DNA of 64,000 nucleotides. It comes from Mangifera indica (Eukaryota > Streptophyta > Magnoliopsida > Sapindales > Anacardiaceae). The notes beneath the pieces are model-generated. The model was not told where the DNA came from. It saw nothing but the letters and a program-made list of their open reading frames with translations, and made no database searches. Both the position numbers and the translations under genes were made by a program. The stretch's first letter is position 1. Each line of letters begins with the position of its first letter. The stretch spans positions 10,726,001 through 10,790,000 of the forward strand of contig NC_058153.1 in the NCBI RefSeq assembly GCF_011075055.1, read 5' to 3'. This document shows, one piece after another, positions 47,579-59,040 of the stretch.

Positions 47579-48926
47579 TGATAACTCCATTAATTATTAT
47601 TATTTTGATTTATAATTCCCTTATATTGTGTGGAAATTTAATTCAATCTAATGGAATTACTTATCTTTTTGCATTTAGGAAGCTTTGAGCAATTTTGGAA
47701 TAAGTTGGGCCAAAAAGATGAAAAACTGGAGCAGATCTATTAATCTGGAATTTCCGTAATGCAGACTAGGCATGGGCACGTGAAAGATGAGAGCAAAATT
47801 CAGAAAACAGATCTGAACGCCCAGATCAGCTGTAAGAGTCCATAAAATATTAAGATTTGCTTCCTAAGAAAGGGATAATCACCAGCTGGAAAAGAGGATT
47901 AATTGAGCTAGATAAGGAAGGATATTTTTTAAGGAAGGATATATATTAAAGATACATATCTTTTCCTTTCTTTTTGGGAAGATATGTATCACTTTGCTTG
48001 ATTGGATTAGGAGATTAAGATTGACTTTCAATTTCCAGATTTTTAGTAGGAAGATAATATATATACTCTTATTCTTATTTGAGAATTATCAACCATTGTA
48101 ATTAGGGAATTAGAGAGCAAAATATGGTTAACAGTGGCTGAATAATTTATCTTGGTTGAAGGGATCTGAAACCATGGAACTACAATGATTGTGAGATTTA
48201 TTTTTGTTCTTTAATGCATCTTTTTGATTATTTGAGTATTGATTATCTTTCTGAATTATTTTTCATGATTGTGTTGATTGATTTCTAAGGTGCGCAATTA
48301 GTTTACCAATTAATATAATCTATTGCTAGTTTAGGTGATGAATCCGTAATTGTTCAACCCATCTAATCGAAGTGGCAACTAGGTTTATCGTTTGCTGCGT
48401 CAGAAACTTTAAATCCTAGGAAAATAATCAACTGGATTAAATGCAACGTCGTACGTTTGTGTTATCTTCCTTCGTTGGTCTTTCTAATTCGTAATGCTAT
48501 TGTTTAATTAAATTTGAGATCGTATCCAAATTATTAATCAATAAGGGTTAATTGGAATACATGTTTTTGGTTAACTAATCGTAAGGAAGGATAGGTTAAT
48601 TTAATACCACAACGAATATTTGAATAATTAATTTGATATTTTTGGTTTCGATGATCAATCGTAGTTCCAATGGTAGATGTGACCGAAGACCAAGGTTTGT
48701 TAAATTGATTTATTCCTTTTAGATTATTTTACTGAATTTTTATTTATTTTTTTCTCATTATAATTTGCATTCACTTCAAAACCCCCTTTTTATTTCTTTG
48801 TTTCGATTTATGTGTGACAACGTACTAATCAAAGCTCTTTGAGGGAACGATCCCTACTTTCCTTTACTACATTTTTTGTTGCAGAAATTTAGGATTTAAT
48901 TTGGGTGTCAATGACAGCACGTATCA
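47579..48926 (+). mobile_element. 3' LTR of the Athila-like gypsy element
   Basis: About 1.35 kb, starting TGATAACTCC and ending AGCACGTATCA, so with matching inverted ends TGATA/TATCA. It directly follows a polypurine tract. Late in the LTR, TCAAAGCTCTTTGAGGGAAC followed by GATCCCTACTTTCC is typical of Athila-type LTRs. There is no coding content. With the element's 5' side rearranged, a target duplication could not be checked (right flank ACTAG). Confidence 0.8.
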
Positions 48927-49254
48927 ACTAGCATTGAATCTATGATAAAATTGGCATGTTCTATGACTTGTTTTGCTACATACTTGATAGATTAATCTCC
49001 CTCTGCCAGTAGACCTACCTCTTCCCCTTTCTAAATTGAATACAATAGTATAGTTGTACTGATGTGTAGGTTGATAAGATTAGTATATAGGTTATAAGTG
49101 ATGCAGAACCAATGGGTTAATATGACTAATAGCTATTGGTGTAGTGGTTATAAGGTCAGTAACCGTACTTGAGGTTTTATCAATTTGGTGTGGTCGGCTC
49201 AGTTCAAAAGAAATTGTCCAACTCAAATCAAATTTACTCCATATAAATAAATAA

Positions 49255-49256
<2 letters not shown>

Positions 49257-49294
<38 letters not shown>

Positions 49295-49295
49295 C
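49257..49295. repeat. TA/CA microsatellite
   Basis: A run of about 12 TA units followed by about five CA units. The open frame on the minus strand here is only the YIYIYI translation of the repeat. Confidence 0.95.
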
Positions 49296-49299
49296 TCTT

Positions 49300-51710
49300 C
49301 CTCTTTCAATATTTAACAGTATATACATATATATCACACAACTTATTGACTTAATAAAAATATCACAACAATAATATTTTTTAAAAAATATCCATATTTT
49401 AAAATATCACAACAATAATACAAAGAGATTCTCTCTTTTTTTTTATTAGCCTTCCAACAAGGTTCATATAAACACAAGGGAAGGAGAGATGAAATTTGTT
49501 AAATTTCTTTAGAAAATTCACATTTCTTGCAAAGATTTCGTAGCAAAATCATTCAAATTCAGGTTAGTCTTTATTTAAGCTCTTATGTTTTGTGTTTTCC
49601 TCTTTAACAATTGAAAATCAAATAATATAAGGTAAATTCATGTTTATGACTTCATGTGAAATATAATTGTGTTGTGATTTCCTGTTTTTATATTATTTAA
49701 TATTGTGATTTTGTATTATTGTATTGTTTAATGTTTTTATAATATAATTTGAGTAAAACTAGAAATGAGTTGAAAAGATCCAAATCTGAATAAAAAATAG
49801 AGGAAGAATGGATTGGCATCAACGCCAACCCTTGACATCAACGCCAAGGCTTGGCATTAATGCCAACCCTCTAGTCCCACATAAAAGATGCATCTTGGCC
49901 TTAATGCCCAGGGTTTTATATTTCAACATAGCTGTTTTTATGTTTTAGGTTTATTTTAAGTCAAGATGGAAAAAGTCACATTTAAAATTTGTTTTAGAGG
50001 GCAATGGATTTCAAGTAATGATAATGTGATAAGAGTTTAAATTCAAATGTAATTTAATCGAAAAAATTTAAACTCAAAAATTTTTAAATTCACTTGGTCT
50101 TATCTAACACATATATAAAACTTTGTTTTAAATATTGATACCATATATCTGCATATGTTTTCTCTCTTTGTAATGCATAAAAAGAATAGTAATGTCTTAT
50201 CTAGTTTTTCAAGCCTAAAGACAGGGCCAACTTAAATATTTCAATACATAAAGTAGTAAAAATGTTTAAGATGTGAAAAGTGTGATATAAATATATAAGT
50301 GGGCCCAAATTAGGGCAAAAACTTCAATATCCCCATATATATATGTGTGTGTGTGTGTGATTGATAGCTAGTAGGTGATGGTAGGTTTTTAAGTTGTTTG
50401 TGTCGACCTTGGGTAAAAGCATTTTCTCCTCCAAAATTGAACTGTGAAATGTGTGATCTATGAGGCAAATTCTAAGATTTGAAAGTTAAGAAATATAGCA
50501 TAGTTGAAGTTCCAACAAAAATGATACATTCACTGCAACAACTTTGCTTGTGGTTTAACTAAGTTGGTTATATTGACAAAACTATTATGAAAATCCATCG
50601 AGATGACTAAACTCATAGCAGCATTAACCTTTTCAAATCTCATCTCATGTTATTGAAATAAATACTGAGCATCTTGTAATCCATGTGACTCAGTTTTGGA
50701 TTCAATCCTAAAAATGAGACTAACAACAACTGCATCATATTTTGGATCTAAGTTGTCTAGGATGCAGTTGAGACATAATGACTTATTGAAGCTAAGGTTT
50801 CAACATAACTTTCATTCTAAGTACATAGTTATTGATACTCAAAATGTCTTTCCCAATGGTCCATAACATGTTTCTAATATATGGTATTATGGCTCAAATT
50901 CAATAAGGAACTCTTTCTCTAACATTGTCAAAATTTCAATAGAAAATAGACCTTTGGAAATAAAAGGAAAAAATTTTTCTCATAGATCGATACAAGCAAC
51001 CAAGTAACCAATAGTTTTTCAATTCACCTCGACAACACAAAATTACGCTTAACTTTCTTAACAAACATGAAGTTAGGGTTAGAATCATCTAACATCACTT
51101 GCATGAAGTGACTAAAGTTTCATAGTGAGTGGTATATAAGTGTAAAAGATTAGACCTTAATAGTCAATTACCAAGAATCTATGAATGAAGTTTATTCGTT
51201 AGGCCAAGATTTCAACTTTTTCTTTCCTAAGGTAAAGACCCAAGACTCGTAGAATTAAGATTGTCTTACAGCCAAGTTTAAGGTCTAAAGTCTAAGGCCT
51301 TTTGGTAGTTTGTTTAAGCCCTCCCAACAGTTGAAGTTTCTTCTGTATTTTTGGAGTCCGGAGTTGATAGCGATGGAGAAACCCCTGCCCAGTAGTCCTC
51401 GGTTTAGGAGGTGATTTTCAAGGGCATAATTATTCTAGGCTCGACTGCAAAGCCAAAAAGGGCAGAGGTAGACTGCATAAAGAGGGATGTCTGTCATTAG
51501 GTTTTGATATTCATACTTACAGGCTCATTATATTTCTAATATAGTATCAAAGCACAAGTTAAACATTAAGTCTAACAACCTAAAGTATTCCTAGATACAA
51601 GTGACAATACACCCAATAAAAAAATCGGCTTAGCCAAATAACGGGTCTAATAGTCTAAGTGATTGTGCTTAAACAAAAGTATTAGAGACTTAAATTTAAA
51701 AAAAAAAAAG
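49300..51710. other. Repeat-like intergenic DNA, no gene recognised
   Basis: Contains a TG microsatellite (50334-50359) and a cluster of short palindromic words at 49812-49910. A stretch near 51128-51170 (GTGGTATATAAGTGT) recurs at about 53783-53825. A decayed primer-binding-like site ATAGTATCAAAGCAC lies at about 51541. These hint at an old LTR element near 51100-51560, but paired LTRs were not established. No coding motifs were found. Confidence 0.45.
49812..49910. repeat. Cluster of TTGGCATYAAYGCCAA palindromes
   Basis: Within 100 bp the words TTGGCATCAACGCCAA (49814-49829), TGACATCAACGCCAA, TTGGCATTAATGCCAA and TTGGCCTTAATGCC follow one another. The first and third are near-perfect or perfect palindromes. 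It lies in an otherwise AT-rich, non-coding stretch. Similar wording is known from leader regions of some plant LTR elements, but the element cannot be identified here. Confidence 0.7.
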
Positions 51711-52734
51711 TGTAACATCCCTCCCAAGAAGTACTACCCTCTGAAGAAGAAATGTTACGAATTAATATCTAGAGCAATTATTTTAAGACAAATTTTTAAA
51801 ATGAACTCATCACTAAAAGTGTTTAAAAATTATTCTAAAAAAATTGAAAATTTGGAAGTGAACAAAAGATGTATATATCACATATGAAAACTCATCTGAA
51901 AAGCATATGAAAACATAGAGTAATCATATACAACTATATAACCATATGAAAAAGGCCAAAAGTCAATAATAACATATGGTTGTACGCATGTAACATAAAC
52001 CAGAAATAACCTGCTCTAGCCCTAGATCTATCTTTGTTGATCTGACCCTGCCTCGCAGCTACCTTGATCACTTGTACCTGCAATCACGAAAGAAAAGGAA
52101 GTAAGAGATAAGAATACTCAATAAGGGAAAAGAATTAAGTAAACTATCTCCATTCTTGTTCTAAATCACTCTAAGGACTTAATCTCACATTACAACCTCC
52201 TTAAAGAAATGAGAGGATAATCTAGTTCATCATTTACTATTTGGGTCATACTTTGTCCCATCTGATGTCCGTTTGATACTTTCTAGAAGTTAACTACAGG
52301 GATTTGACACTTTCTAAGCTAGAGCTCTCTTTCTTTCTCTTACTACATCATTTTTTAATCTAAATTATGCTCTACTATGGGTATGCTCTACTGCGAACGG
52401 ATTCTACTACTAGTTTATGTCCTACTATGGACGTGTCCTATTGCGGACGTGTCTTATTGTTGGTAGTGTAGTGTAAAATGCCCATATATAGTTCGTAGCA
52501 TGCACGCGTGCTTTATCTCTTACTAATCTTGCTTCCATCTAAAACTATTCATAACCCACTAAACCACACTCTTAGGACGACCCCTAAATCTTGAGCCCCA
52601 AATTCCTTTTTTTGTTTTTCTTTCTTTTCTTTTCCTTTTCTTTTTCTCTCATTTCTTTCCTTTCCTTTCTTTCCTTTCCTCATTTTCTTTTTCTCCTCCT
52701 TTTCTTTCTTTCTTTCTTTCCAAAAAATGTAAAT

Positions 52735-53115
52735 TACTGTTTATTAGACTGTTCATTTAGTAGGATAATCTTTTTGTTCATATAATTTAACAGTCCAAAC
52801 GATCTCTAATTAATACAAAACTATATATCATCGAAAAGAATATTCAAAGAGCTTTTCAACAAGCTATAACATCCCTCATGATTCATCAGATAAGGCAGTC
52901 AAAACATGGGATGAAATCAATGACAAAAAACTATATTTATTGTTTATTTGGTAAGGCAGTCCTTTTGTTCATATAATTTAATAGTTCAAGCAGTCTCTAA
53001 TTCATACCAGTTATATATCATTGAAAAAAGAATTCAAATAGCTTTCCAACAAGCTATAATAACACTCATGATTCATCAGATAAGGTAGTCAAAATGTGGG
53101 ACAAAATTAGTGGTA
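52735..53115. repeat. Tandem duplication, two units of about 190 bp
   Basis: Shared blocks in order: GTTCATATAATTTAA, CTATATATCATYGAAAA, CAACAAGCTATAA and CATGATTCATCAGATAAGG. The spacing is 190-201 bp depending on the block because of small indels. Non-coding. Confidence 0.85.
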
Positions 53116-53592
53116 AAATTATAAATATTATTCAACTCTATGTCATAAACAAAATCACACACATAAAGTCAAGGAACTAAAACCATGAAACATACCAAGA
53201 ATAATGTCACTTACTTTGTTTCAAGTCAGTCTTGGTCAAGTTGGCTCCCTCCACTTTGTCTTGCTTCTTTGATCACCAAACTACCTTAAATCAACACCAA
53301 AACACATTAACATATTCATATAACATGTATCTAATATATATAAACATAGTTAAAAGGAAAATAAGGAGATCTTTTGATTACCAAAGCTTCCAAAGTGCTT
53401 CTTTTTTTTCTTTTCTAATTTTGTCTTCCAAAACCCCTTTAATTCCTCCTTTTTTCTTTAAAAAATGAAGAAAACAACATGAAGAAGGCTGAGCTTCTAG
53501 AATGGATGGGAAAAGATGATGGAAAAAGGCATAAAGTTTCTTTTTTTTTTTTGGTCTTTCTCTCTTTATATATATCCATTTCTTTTAATATG

Positions 53593-53595
<3 letters not shown>

Positions 53596-53646
<51 letters not shown>
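53596..53646. repeat. TA microsatellite
   Basis: About 25 consecutive TA units. Open frames on both strands here are translations of the repeat. Confidence 0.97.
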
Positions 53647-53647
<1 letters not shown>

Positions 53648-54011
53648 CACATACATACATGCGAACATATATATTTAAAACTAAAAATATCTCAAAATAT
53701 GGTTAAAAGATATAAATACCCCTAGAACGTACCTAAGGGCATTATAAAAAGAGTTTTACATCTAATAAATACAATATAAGTAAGTGGTATATAAGTGTGA
53801 GAGATTAGATCTTAACACAAGCCAATTAGTTTTGTATAATATAGTTTTAATCTCCATACTTATAAGTCTAATATATTTATGACAATAACAAACCAACAAT
53901 GTGATCATCTAAGTCGTGAGTGTTGACTGCAAATAGAACTTAAGATCTCTAGAATCTAAAGTTTGAACATGTCAGCTTTAAAGAAATTACTTACTACAGA
54001 TAAATTGTGTA

Positions 54012-54101
54012 TTAACTAAGATACATAAAGATTGTGGATGAATCAATTGTTGTTTTTGGTAGAGAAGATGATGAGAAGGATTGTGATGACGGATTAGCCA
54101 T
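54012..54101 (-). other. Candidate orphan first exon with TATA box
   Basis: On the minus strand a TATA box (GCTATATAAGGG, 54162-54151) is followed 50 bp later by a start codon at 54101. The frame is 29 codons and begins MANPSSQSFSSSSLPKTT before stopping at 54012. Serine-rich starts of this kind are seen in several plant families, including TIR-type resistance genes, but no downstream exon was found and I assign no function. A second, frameshifted copy begins at 54735 (MANPSSQSFFIIFST). It may be the debris of a gene whose 5' end was duplicated. Confidence 0.35.
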
Positions 54102-54214
54102 GATCGACGTTTGTCTGTATGGCTATGATGATGAGAAGATGAGGAGTGCTCCCTTATATAGCTAACGGAGCTAATTACAATATTAAAAGAACAAGCCAAG
54201 GCATTAACTGAACA

Positions 54215-56040
54215 AGCTAAATCTGTCTGCACTGTTAATCAAACCTCAACACCTGTCAAATCTTGCCACCGTGAAATCACAATGAAGCATGCTTTCTTTA
54301 GCTTTATTTTGAAATTCGATCATAAGAAATTTCCTCTGAACAAGTTTGTTAAAACATATATAAAAATGAGCAGTATATTTGGAAAATTAATGGATTTTTT
54401 TGGGAATATATCTACACTTACAATACATTACTGTTTACAGATTTTATCATTTTGTACACTTAGATGTACGAGTGGATTCAATTTTAGTTTCTTGGCTCTT
54501 TGCCGCATTTGATGTCTTTTCCTTCTGTAATAAACAACTTGATTTCAGATTGATCATTCTAAATTCACATTGAGCTCATGTTTGACTGTATTAAGTTCAA
54601 AGAAATTAATTGAAGATTTGATGAAACTTATGTTGATAAATTTTTTGGATCAAGGTTTACAGAGATCGTGGATGAATCAAGTACTCTTTCTAGTAGAGAA
54701 GATGATAAAGAAGGATTGTGATGATGGATTAGCCATAATCGATGTTTGTTTTTATAACTCTAATGCTATAAACAGGATATGGATTCTAGATCAAAGGTTT
54801 GAACATGAAAAATCGAGAGAGAGACGGAGTCAAGATATAGAGTTCTAAGGTGGACCTTTTCTCTTTAGTGTTGTTAGTTAGGTATGGTGACTTTTGTTTG
54901 TCGGCATTTTAGTCCATTATTAGGATTTTGTATTAGGTTTTCTCTACTATCTGTCCCTGAACTGATGAGCCTAAGATGTATATGTTGTCCTTGGACGGCT
55001 CTTTTTTGGTGAATTGTATATATTCAATGAAAAAGAAAGATATATAGCTCTAAGAAAATAGTGGGAAGATTTTTTTTTTTATTTAATTCGGATGAATGAA
55101 ATTTGTCTGCCACTGTTAATCACACCTTAACAGCAAACAAATATTGTCAGTAAGGGTGCTCACAATTAGATAATTGAACCAATTTGATAATATTCTAAAC
55201 CAAACTAAATTTTTAGTTCAAAAAAATCATAAATTGAAATCAATCTGATTTAAAGATTAATCGGTTTTTAACCAAATTGAAAATACTAATTAACTGAATC
55301 AAATTATTGGTTATCCAGTTTTGATCCAAATTTCAAAGTATCATCCTACTTTTTTGTTTTCAATTTTTTGAAAGTAGCATGTTCATTACTTTATTGATTT
55401 CTTGTTCAACTTTATAAAAACTAGTTCAGTTTAGTTAATAGGTTTTAAAAATTCAATTTTTCTAAATTTCTAAACCGGTATGCAAAATGATATTTTAAAT
55501 AATTTTTTTTTGGTTTAGTTTTTTGTTTGAAAATTGGTTTGGCTTGATTATAAGATAATTTTAAATATTCTTACTTGCCACGTTTTTAATCATAATAACG
55601 TATGCTTTCTTTAGTTTTATTTTGAAATTCGATCCTAAAAGTTAAGAAATTTACTAAGAGCAAGTTTATTTAAACATGCTTACCAAACAAAAAAGAGGTT
55701 TATTTAAACATATCTGAAAATGAGTCGTCTATTTGAAAAATTAATGGATTTTATTTTGTTACCATATAAATCTGTGAAAATATTTTGGGAATATATCTAA
55801 ACCTGCAATACATTAATGTTTACAATAAATATGTAATCTTGCTATGCAAGGTAATATTAATCCACATCATTTGTCCACCCTAAGTTTTTGAACATAACAT
55901 TTTGTCCCTGTAGATGTAGAGGTGGATTCAATCTAAGCTTCTCGTCTCAATCCCTCTTGCCGCGCCAATGTTGCCACGTTGACTTTTTTTTCTTGTCCAG
56001 TGATATCTGAACAAGCCAAACTTGATTTTGAATGGATTAT
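54215..56040. repeat. Locally duplicated block downstream of the tetraspanin gene
   Basis: Several segments occur twice in the same order. CTGTTAATCA-type sequence is at about 54220 and 55100. ATGCTTTCTTTAGYTTTATT followed by TTGAAATTCGATC is at about 54290 and 55600. TTAATGGATTTT through GGGAATATATCTA is at about 54390 and 55740. GTGGATTCAAT is at about 54472 and 55922. Copies are clearly diverged. The second copy is split from its start by the hAT-type element at 55153-55576. Confidence 0.65.
55153..55576. mobile_element. hAT-type miniature element, decayed
   Basis: Starts TAAGGGTGCTCACAATTA, contains the AACCAAACTAAATTTTTAG and GGTTTGGCTTG words seen in the element at 38900-39341, and ends near TATTCTTAC. 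Flanks ATTGTCAG and TTGCCACG match only in part, so the 8-bp target duplication is not proven. Non-coding. Confidence 0.5.
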
Positions 56041-56290
56041 TATAAGTTCTCCGTGTGCTGCTGTTACATTCATAACAGCCTATGCAAATGCAATGAAACA
56101 AAACAAGACTACCATCATGATGAAAACACCAACTGATTTTTGTTGAAACTGGATTTCGATATGTTCTAATGACAAGCAAAAATAATCCATCTTAAAAAAT
56201 ATAACCGACATAAGTTAATAACAACAACAATAAGACAAAGTCACTAAATGCAGGAATATATGATCCTTCTACTACTACACATGGCGTCCC

Positions 56291-57804
56291 TCAAGGGAGT
56301 CTTGTATAGGTCTCATTGGTATTGTCCCTCCTGTTGTTCCTGAAAGCGCAGCATCCAATGGAATAGAAAATGATGAGCACAATGAGGAAGACAATGTTGA
56401 CGATGGCCACCTTTTTCCAGTCAGTCTTGACTTGGTCCAGCAGCCCAGCTTTGCATGACTGGCAGTTGTAGCACAACACAGTTATATCGTTCGACCACGC
56501 TTTACAGTCAGGATTGCTTGACGTTGTGCTGGTAGCGGTCCAATTTGTTGGACTCACATATGTGAATCCACAATCGTTTGATGGCTTACAACAACCAGAC
56601 TGCACACATACAAGAAATCAATTTGGTCATTCAGCACCATCTTTCAAACATATACAAACAACGATCTTGACCAAAAATAAACACAAATTGGAGGACCCAA
56701 CTGGTCTGAAAAAATCATGCATACAAATAAATCTTACTAACTTATATGTATAAATTAAAATGACAATTTATAATTTGATGATATAATTGTATTTTTTTTT
56801 TCATTTTAAAATCATTTTATTAGATTGTATATATAAGTTTGTAATATATGTTATATATTTCCAAGATAACTTAGGTTAAAGATGTCACCATCTATGCTTT
56901 AATAATAAACAAAAAATTTAAGAAGCAATCATCTCAAATGTATTCTAATTTGTTTTCTTAGTAAGGATGACTAAACATATTACTCAGAAAAACACAATTT
57001 TTTATACTCATTGTCGAAACCCACATCCTAACTCAATAAAAATTTGAGCAAAATCGTGTAAGAAACGGAAACCAAAACTCAAGATCTCCGACAAATGCAG
57101 AAAACCCAGATCAAAGTTACAAACTTTCTCAAGGAAGATCAAATTCAAAGTCCATTGATTCCTATGCAAACACAAAACTCTAATCTTTAACCCAAAACCA
57201 AGTCAAAGATTAAAACTTTATAGTGTAAGATTAAATTCAGAGTCCAAAAATTCAATTATTGATGATGATACCAAAGAAGACATCTAAATTATTGTACCTG
57301 AATAGAAGACAGGTTTTCTGAATAGAATTTTTCAACAGTGTCATTAATTAACTTGTTGGAAATGCTTGAGCAAACTTTACTATCGGCCAAACAACTCTTA
57401 ATCTTGTTCCAGTTACCGGTGCTATTCACTCTTTTCTGCAACCAATTCGAGTAATCTCCCAATCTGTACTCTTTATAACCCCTGTTTGACAACACTTGGC
57501 CGGCGCCTTTGTTGGTGACAACGAAGGCGAAGATGGTGAAGCAAAAAAGCAGCACAATCAGCAAGAACACGACGAACAAGTAAAGCCAAAGGAGCAAAGA
57601 AACTCTGCAGCAGGCGCCAATCAAACCGGCCAAGGAGACCAACATGAGAAAAACTCCGAGAATAATCACCGGCTTTTCGAGGAACTTCTCGCACACTGTA
57701 GCGCCACTTTTGGAGAGCCAAATACCGGCACCGATGATGGGGATTGAGATGACGAGAGTGATAAAGTTGAGAATGCCGATCAAGTTATTGCTGAGACGAA
57801 ACAT
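56291..57804 (-). CDS. TET8: TET8-like tetraspanin
   Basis: Two exons join in phase to 271 aa: 57804-57298 and 56599-56291. Arabidopsis TET8 is of similar length. The protein starts MFRLSNNLIGILNFITLVIS and has four membrane segments, at about residues 7-29, 44-66, 72-97 and 232-256. The large extracellular loop (about 98-231) contains the plant signature GCCKPSNDCGFTY followed by NPDCKAW and LCYNCQSCKAGLL, whose cysteines form the loop disulfides. The short tail ends NETYTRLP. Tetraspanins organise membrane microdomains; TET8 in Arabidopsis marks secreted extracellular vesicles. The single intron falls just before SGCCK, a conserved position. No stops or odd codons were seen. Which member of the TET7/8/9 group it represents is uncertain. 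Confidence 0.92.
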
Positions 57805-58640
57805 TGTGAAAAGGAAAACCCAGGAAGGGGGAAGAAAAGGGTAGTGAAAGATTGAAGCTTTAGGGAGGAAAACTGAAATTGAATGGGAAGGGATAGATTT
57901 GAAGCGGGGATTTAGATTGTTGTGAACAGAAGAGTTGATTTTCTGTGAGCAACTGCAGAGAAAGTTTTTGGAGTATTGGAGAGATAAAAGGTGGTTAATC
58001 TTGAAGAAGAATGCCTAGGGTTGTACACGTTTTTTGTGAACATTTTATTGGGGCACATGTCGTGTTGGGGTTGATCTATTTTGATAGTAAGTAGCGTAAA
58101 TAATATTACCTTATTTTAAATGAGAAAATTTTCTTTTTAGATTTTTAAGATTTTTTAGAAAGGGTAATTAATTAAAATATCTAATTTAAGGGGGTTACAC
58201 ATAAATCATTAACTCTTCAAGGGTTACATAAATATGAACATGACAAGGGTTGGATGAATTTACCTCATATATAAACTTGTCTTAAAATCAGTTTCAATAT
58301 TTCAAAACTCATATACACAACTTGTTGCATATATCAAGTTTTCCCTTGATTTTTCCCCTTGATTCAATAGATTTTTCTTACTAAAAATGGAGAAAGAGGT
58401 TAGTAAACTATTCATCTTCGTATTTTATTACTTAGAATATTGAGGTTTGCTTGTTTTGTAATGAAAATTGAGATATCAAAGATATGAGACGGAAGCCTTT
58501 TGGTTGGATTGTTTTTGTGTTAAATAGATTGAATCAATTGTAATTTTCTTGATTTGTATGAATGTTTAGGGTTCAAATTTATTATTAGTGCATGAAAATA
58601 GATGTTTAATAACAAATTTTCTAATACATGTGATTTGTAT
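57805..58640. other. Upstream region of the tetraspanin gene
   Basis: A purine-rich leader-like stretch (57805-58000) lies directly before the start codon on the minus strand. Further out the sequence is AT-rich with no recognisable gene or element. No clear TATA box stood out. Confidence 0.4.
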
Positions 58641-58645
58641 TCAAT

Positions 58646-58722
58646 ATGCGGATCATACATACTGGGGAGAAGAGGAAGGTGGAGGTTTAGAAATATTTGC
58701 CTTAGCTATGTATGATCCGCAT
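58646..58722. repeat. Perfect 16-bp inverted repeat (hairpin)
   Basis: ATGCGGATCATACATA at 58646-58661 is the exact reverse complement of TATGTATGATCCGCAT at 58707-58722, with a 45-bp GA-rich loop between them. One further base pairs outside the arms. Confidence 0.9.
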
Positions 58723-59035
58723 AGTGAGGTGTAATTGACATTTTTAATGTGTGTTGATATTGAAATTTGCCATTTCATTAATAAGGTATGTGTTATCTCA
58801 TATAGTGAGAGTAATTGATATTTTTCATATATGCGTGGTTTATGAGAGTGTATTATTCACATGATGAGGTGTAATTGATATCTTTCATATTTATACGCGG
58901 TTTTTTTTTTTTTTCAAAATGGGCATTTCCTTATATAACGTGTTACCTGCTTAGTATGGTTAATTGATGTTTTATATATTTGGGGGGTAATTGATATTTT
59001 TCAGGGTGGGGAGGCTCAATTGATACTTTTTAACA
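58722..59035. repeat. Degenerate repeats of TAATTGATATTTTTCATAT
   Basis: The phrase GTAATTGATATTTTT, with variants, recurs about six times (near 58730, 58808, 58870, 58959, 58988 and 59017), several copies preceded by GATGAGGT or GTGAGA and followed by TATGCGTGGTTT-like words. Spacing is irregular, from about 28 to 90 bp, so it is a decayed minisatellite rather than a regular array. Confidence 0.6.
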
Positions 59036-59040
59036 TAAGT

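Larger units (their letters stand above)
51711..53760 (+). mobile_element. Possible LTR or LTR-like element (TGTAACATCCC start)
   Basis: Starts TGTAACATCCCTCCC, a common start of plant gypsy LTRs, and a matching CA end is possible at GAGTTTTACA (53760). Inside are a CT-rich stretch (52595-52720), two diverged units of about 190 bp (52735-52925 and 52935-53115; both carry GTTCATATAATTTAA and CATGATTCATCAGATAAGG), and a TA microsatellite. No target duplication was found, so the boundaries are a suggestion only. Confidence 0.4.

Noticed and set aside
52591..53706. Phenylalanine- and isoleucine/tyrosine-rich open frames
   Set aside because: They are translations of CT-rich and TA microsatellite sequence.
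54030..54090. Plus-strand reading IVDESIVVFGREDDEK, resembling the linker before the nucleotide-binding domain of CC-type resistance proteins
   Set aside because: The match is short, no P-loop or other domain follows, and the same bases make a better case for a first exon on the minus strand. Chance similarity remains likely.
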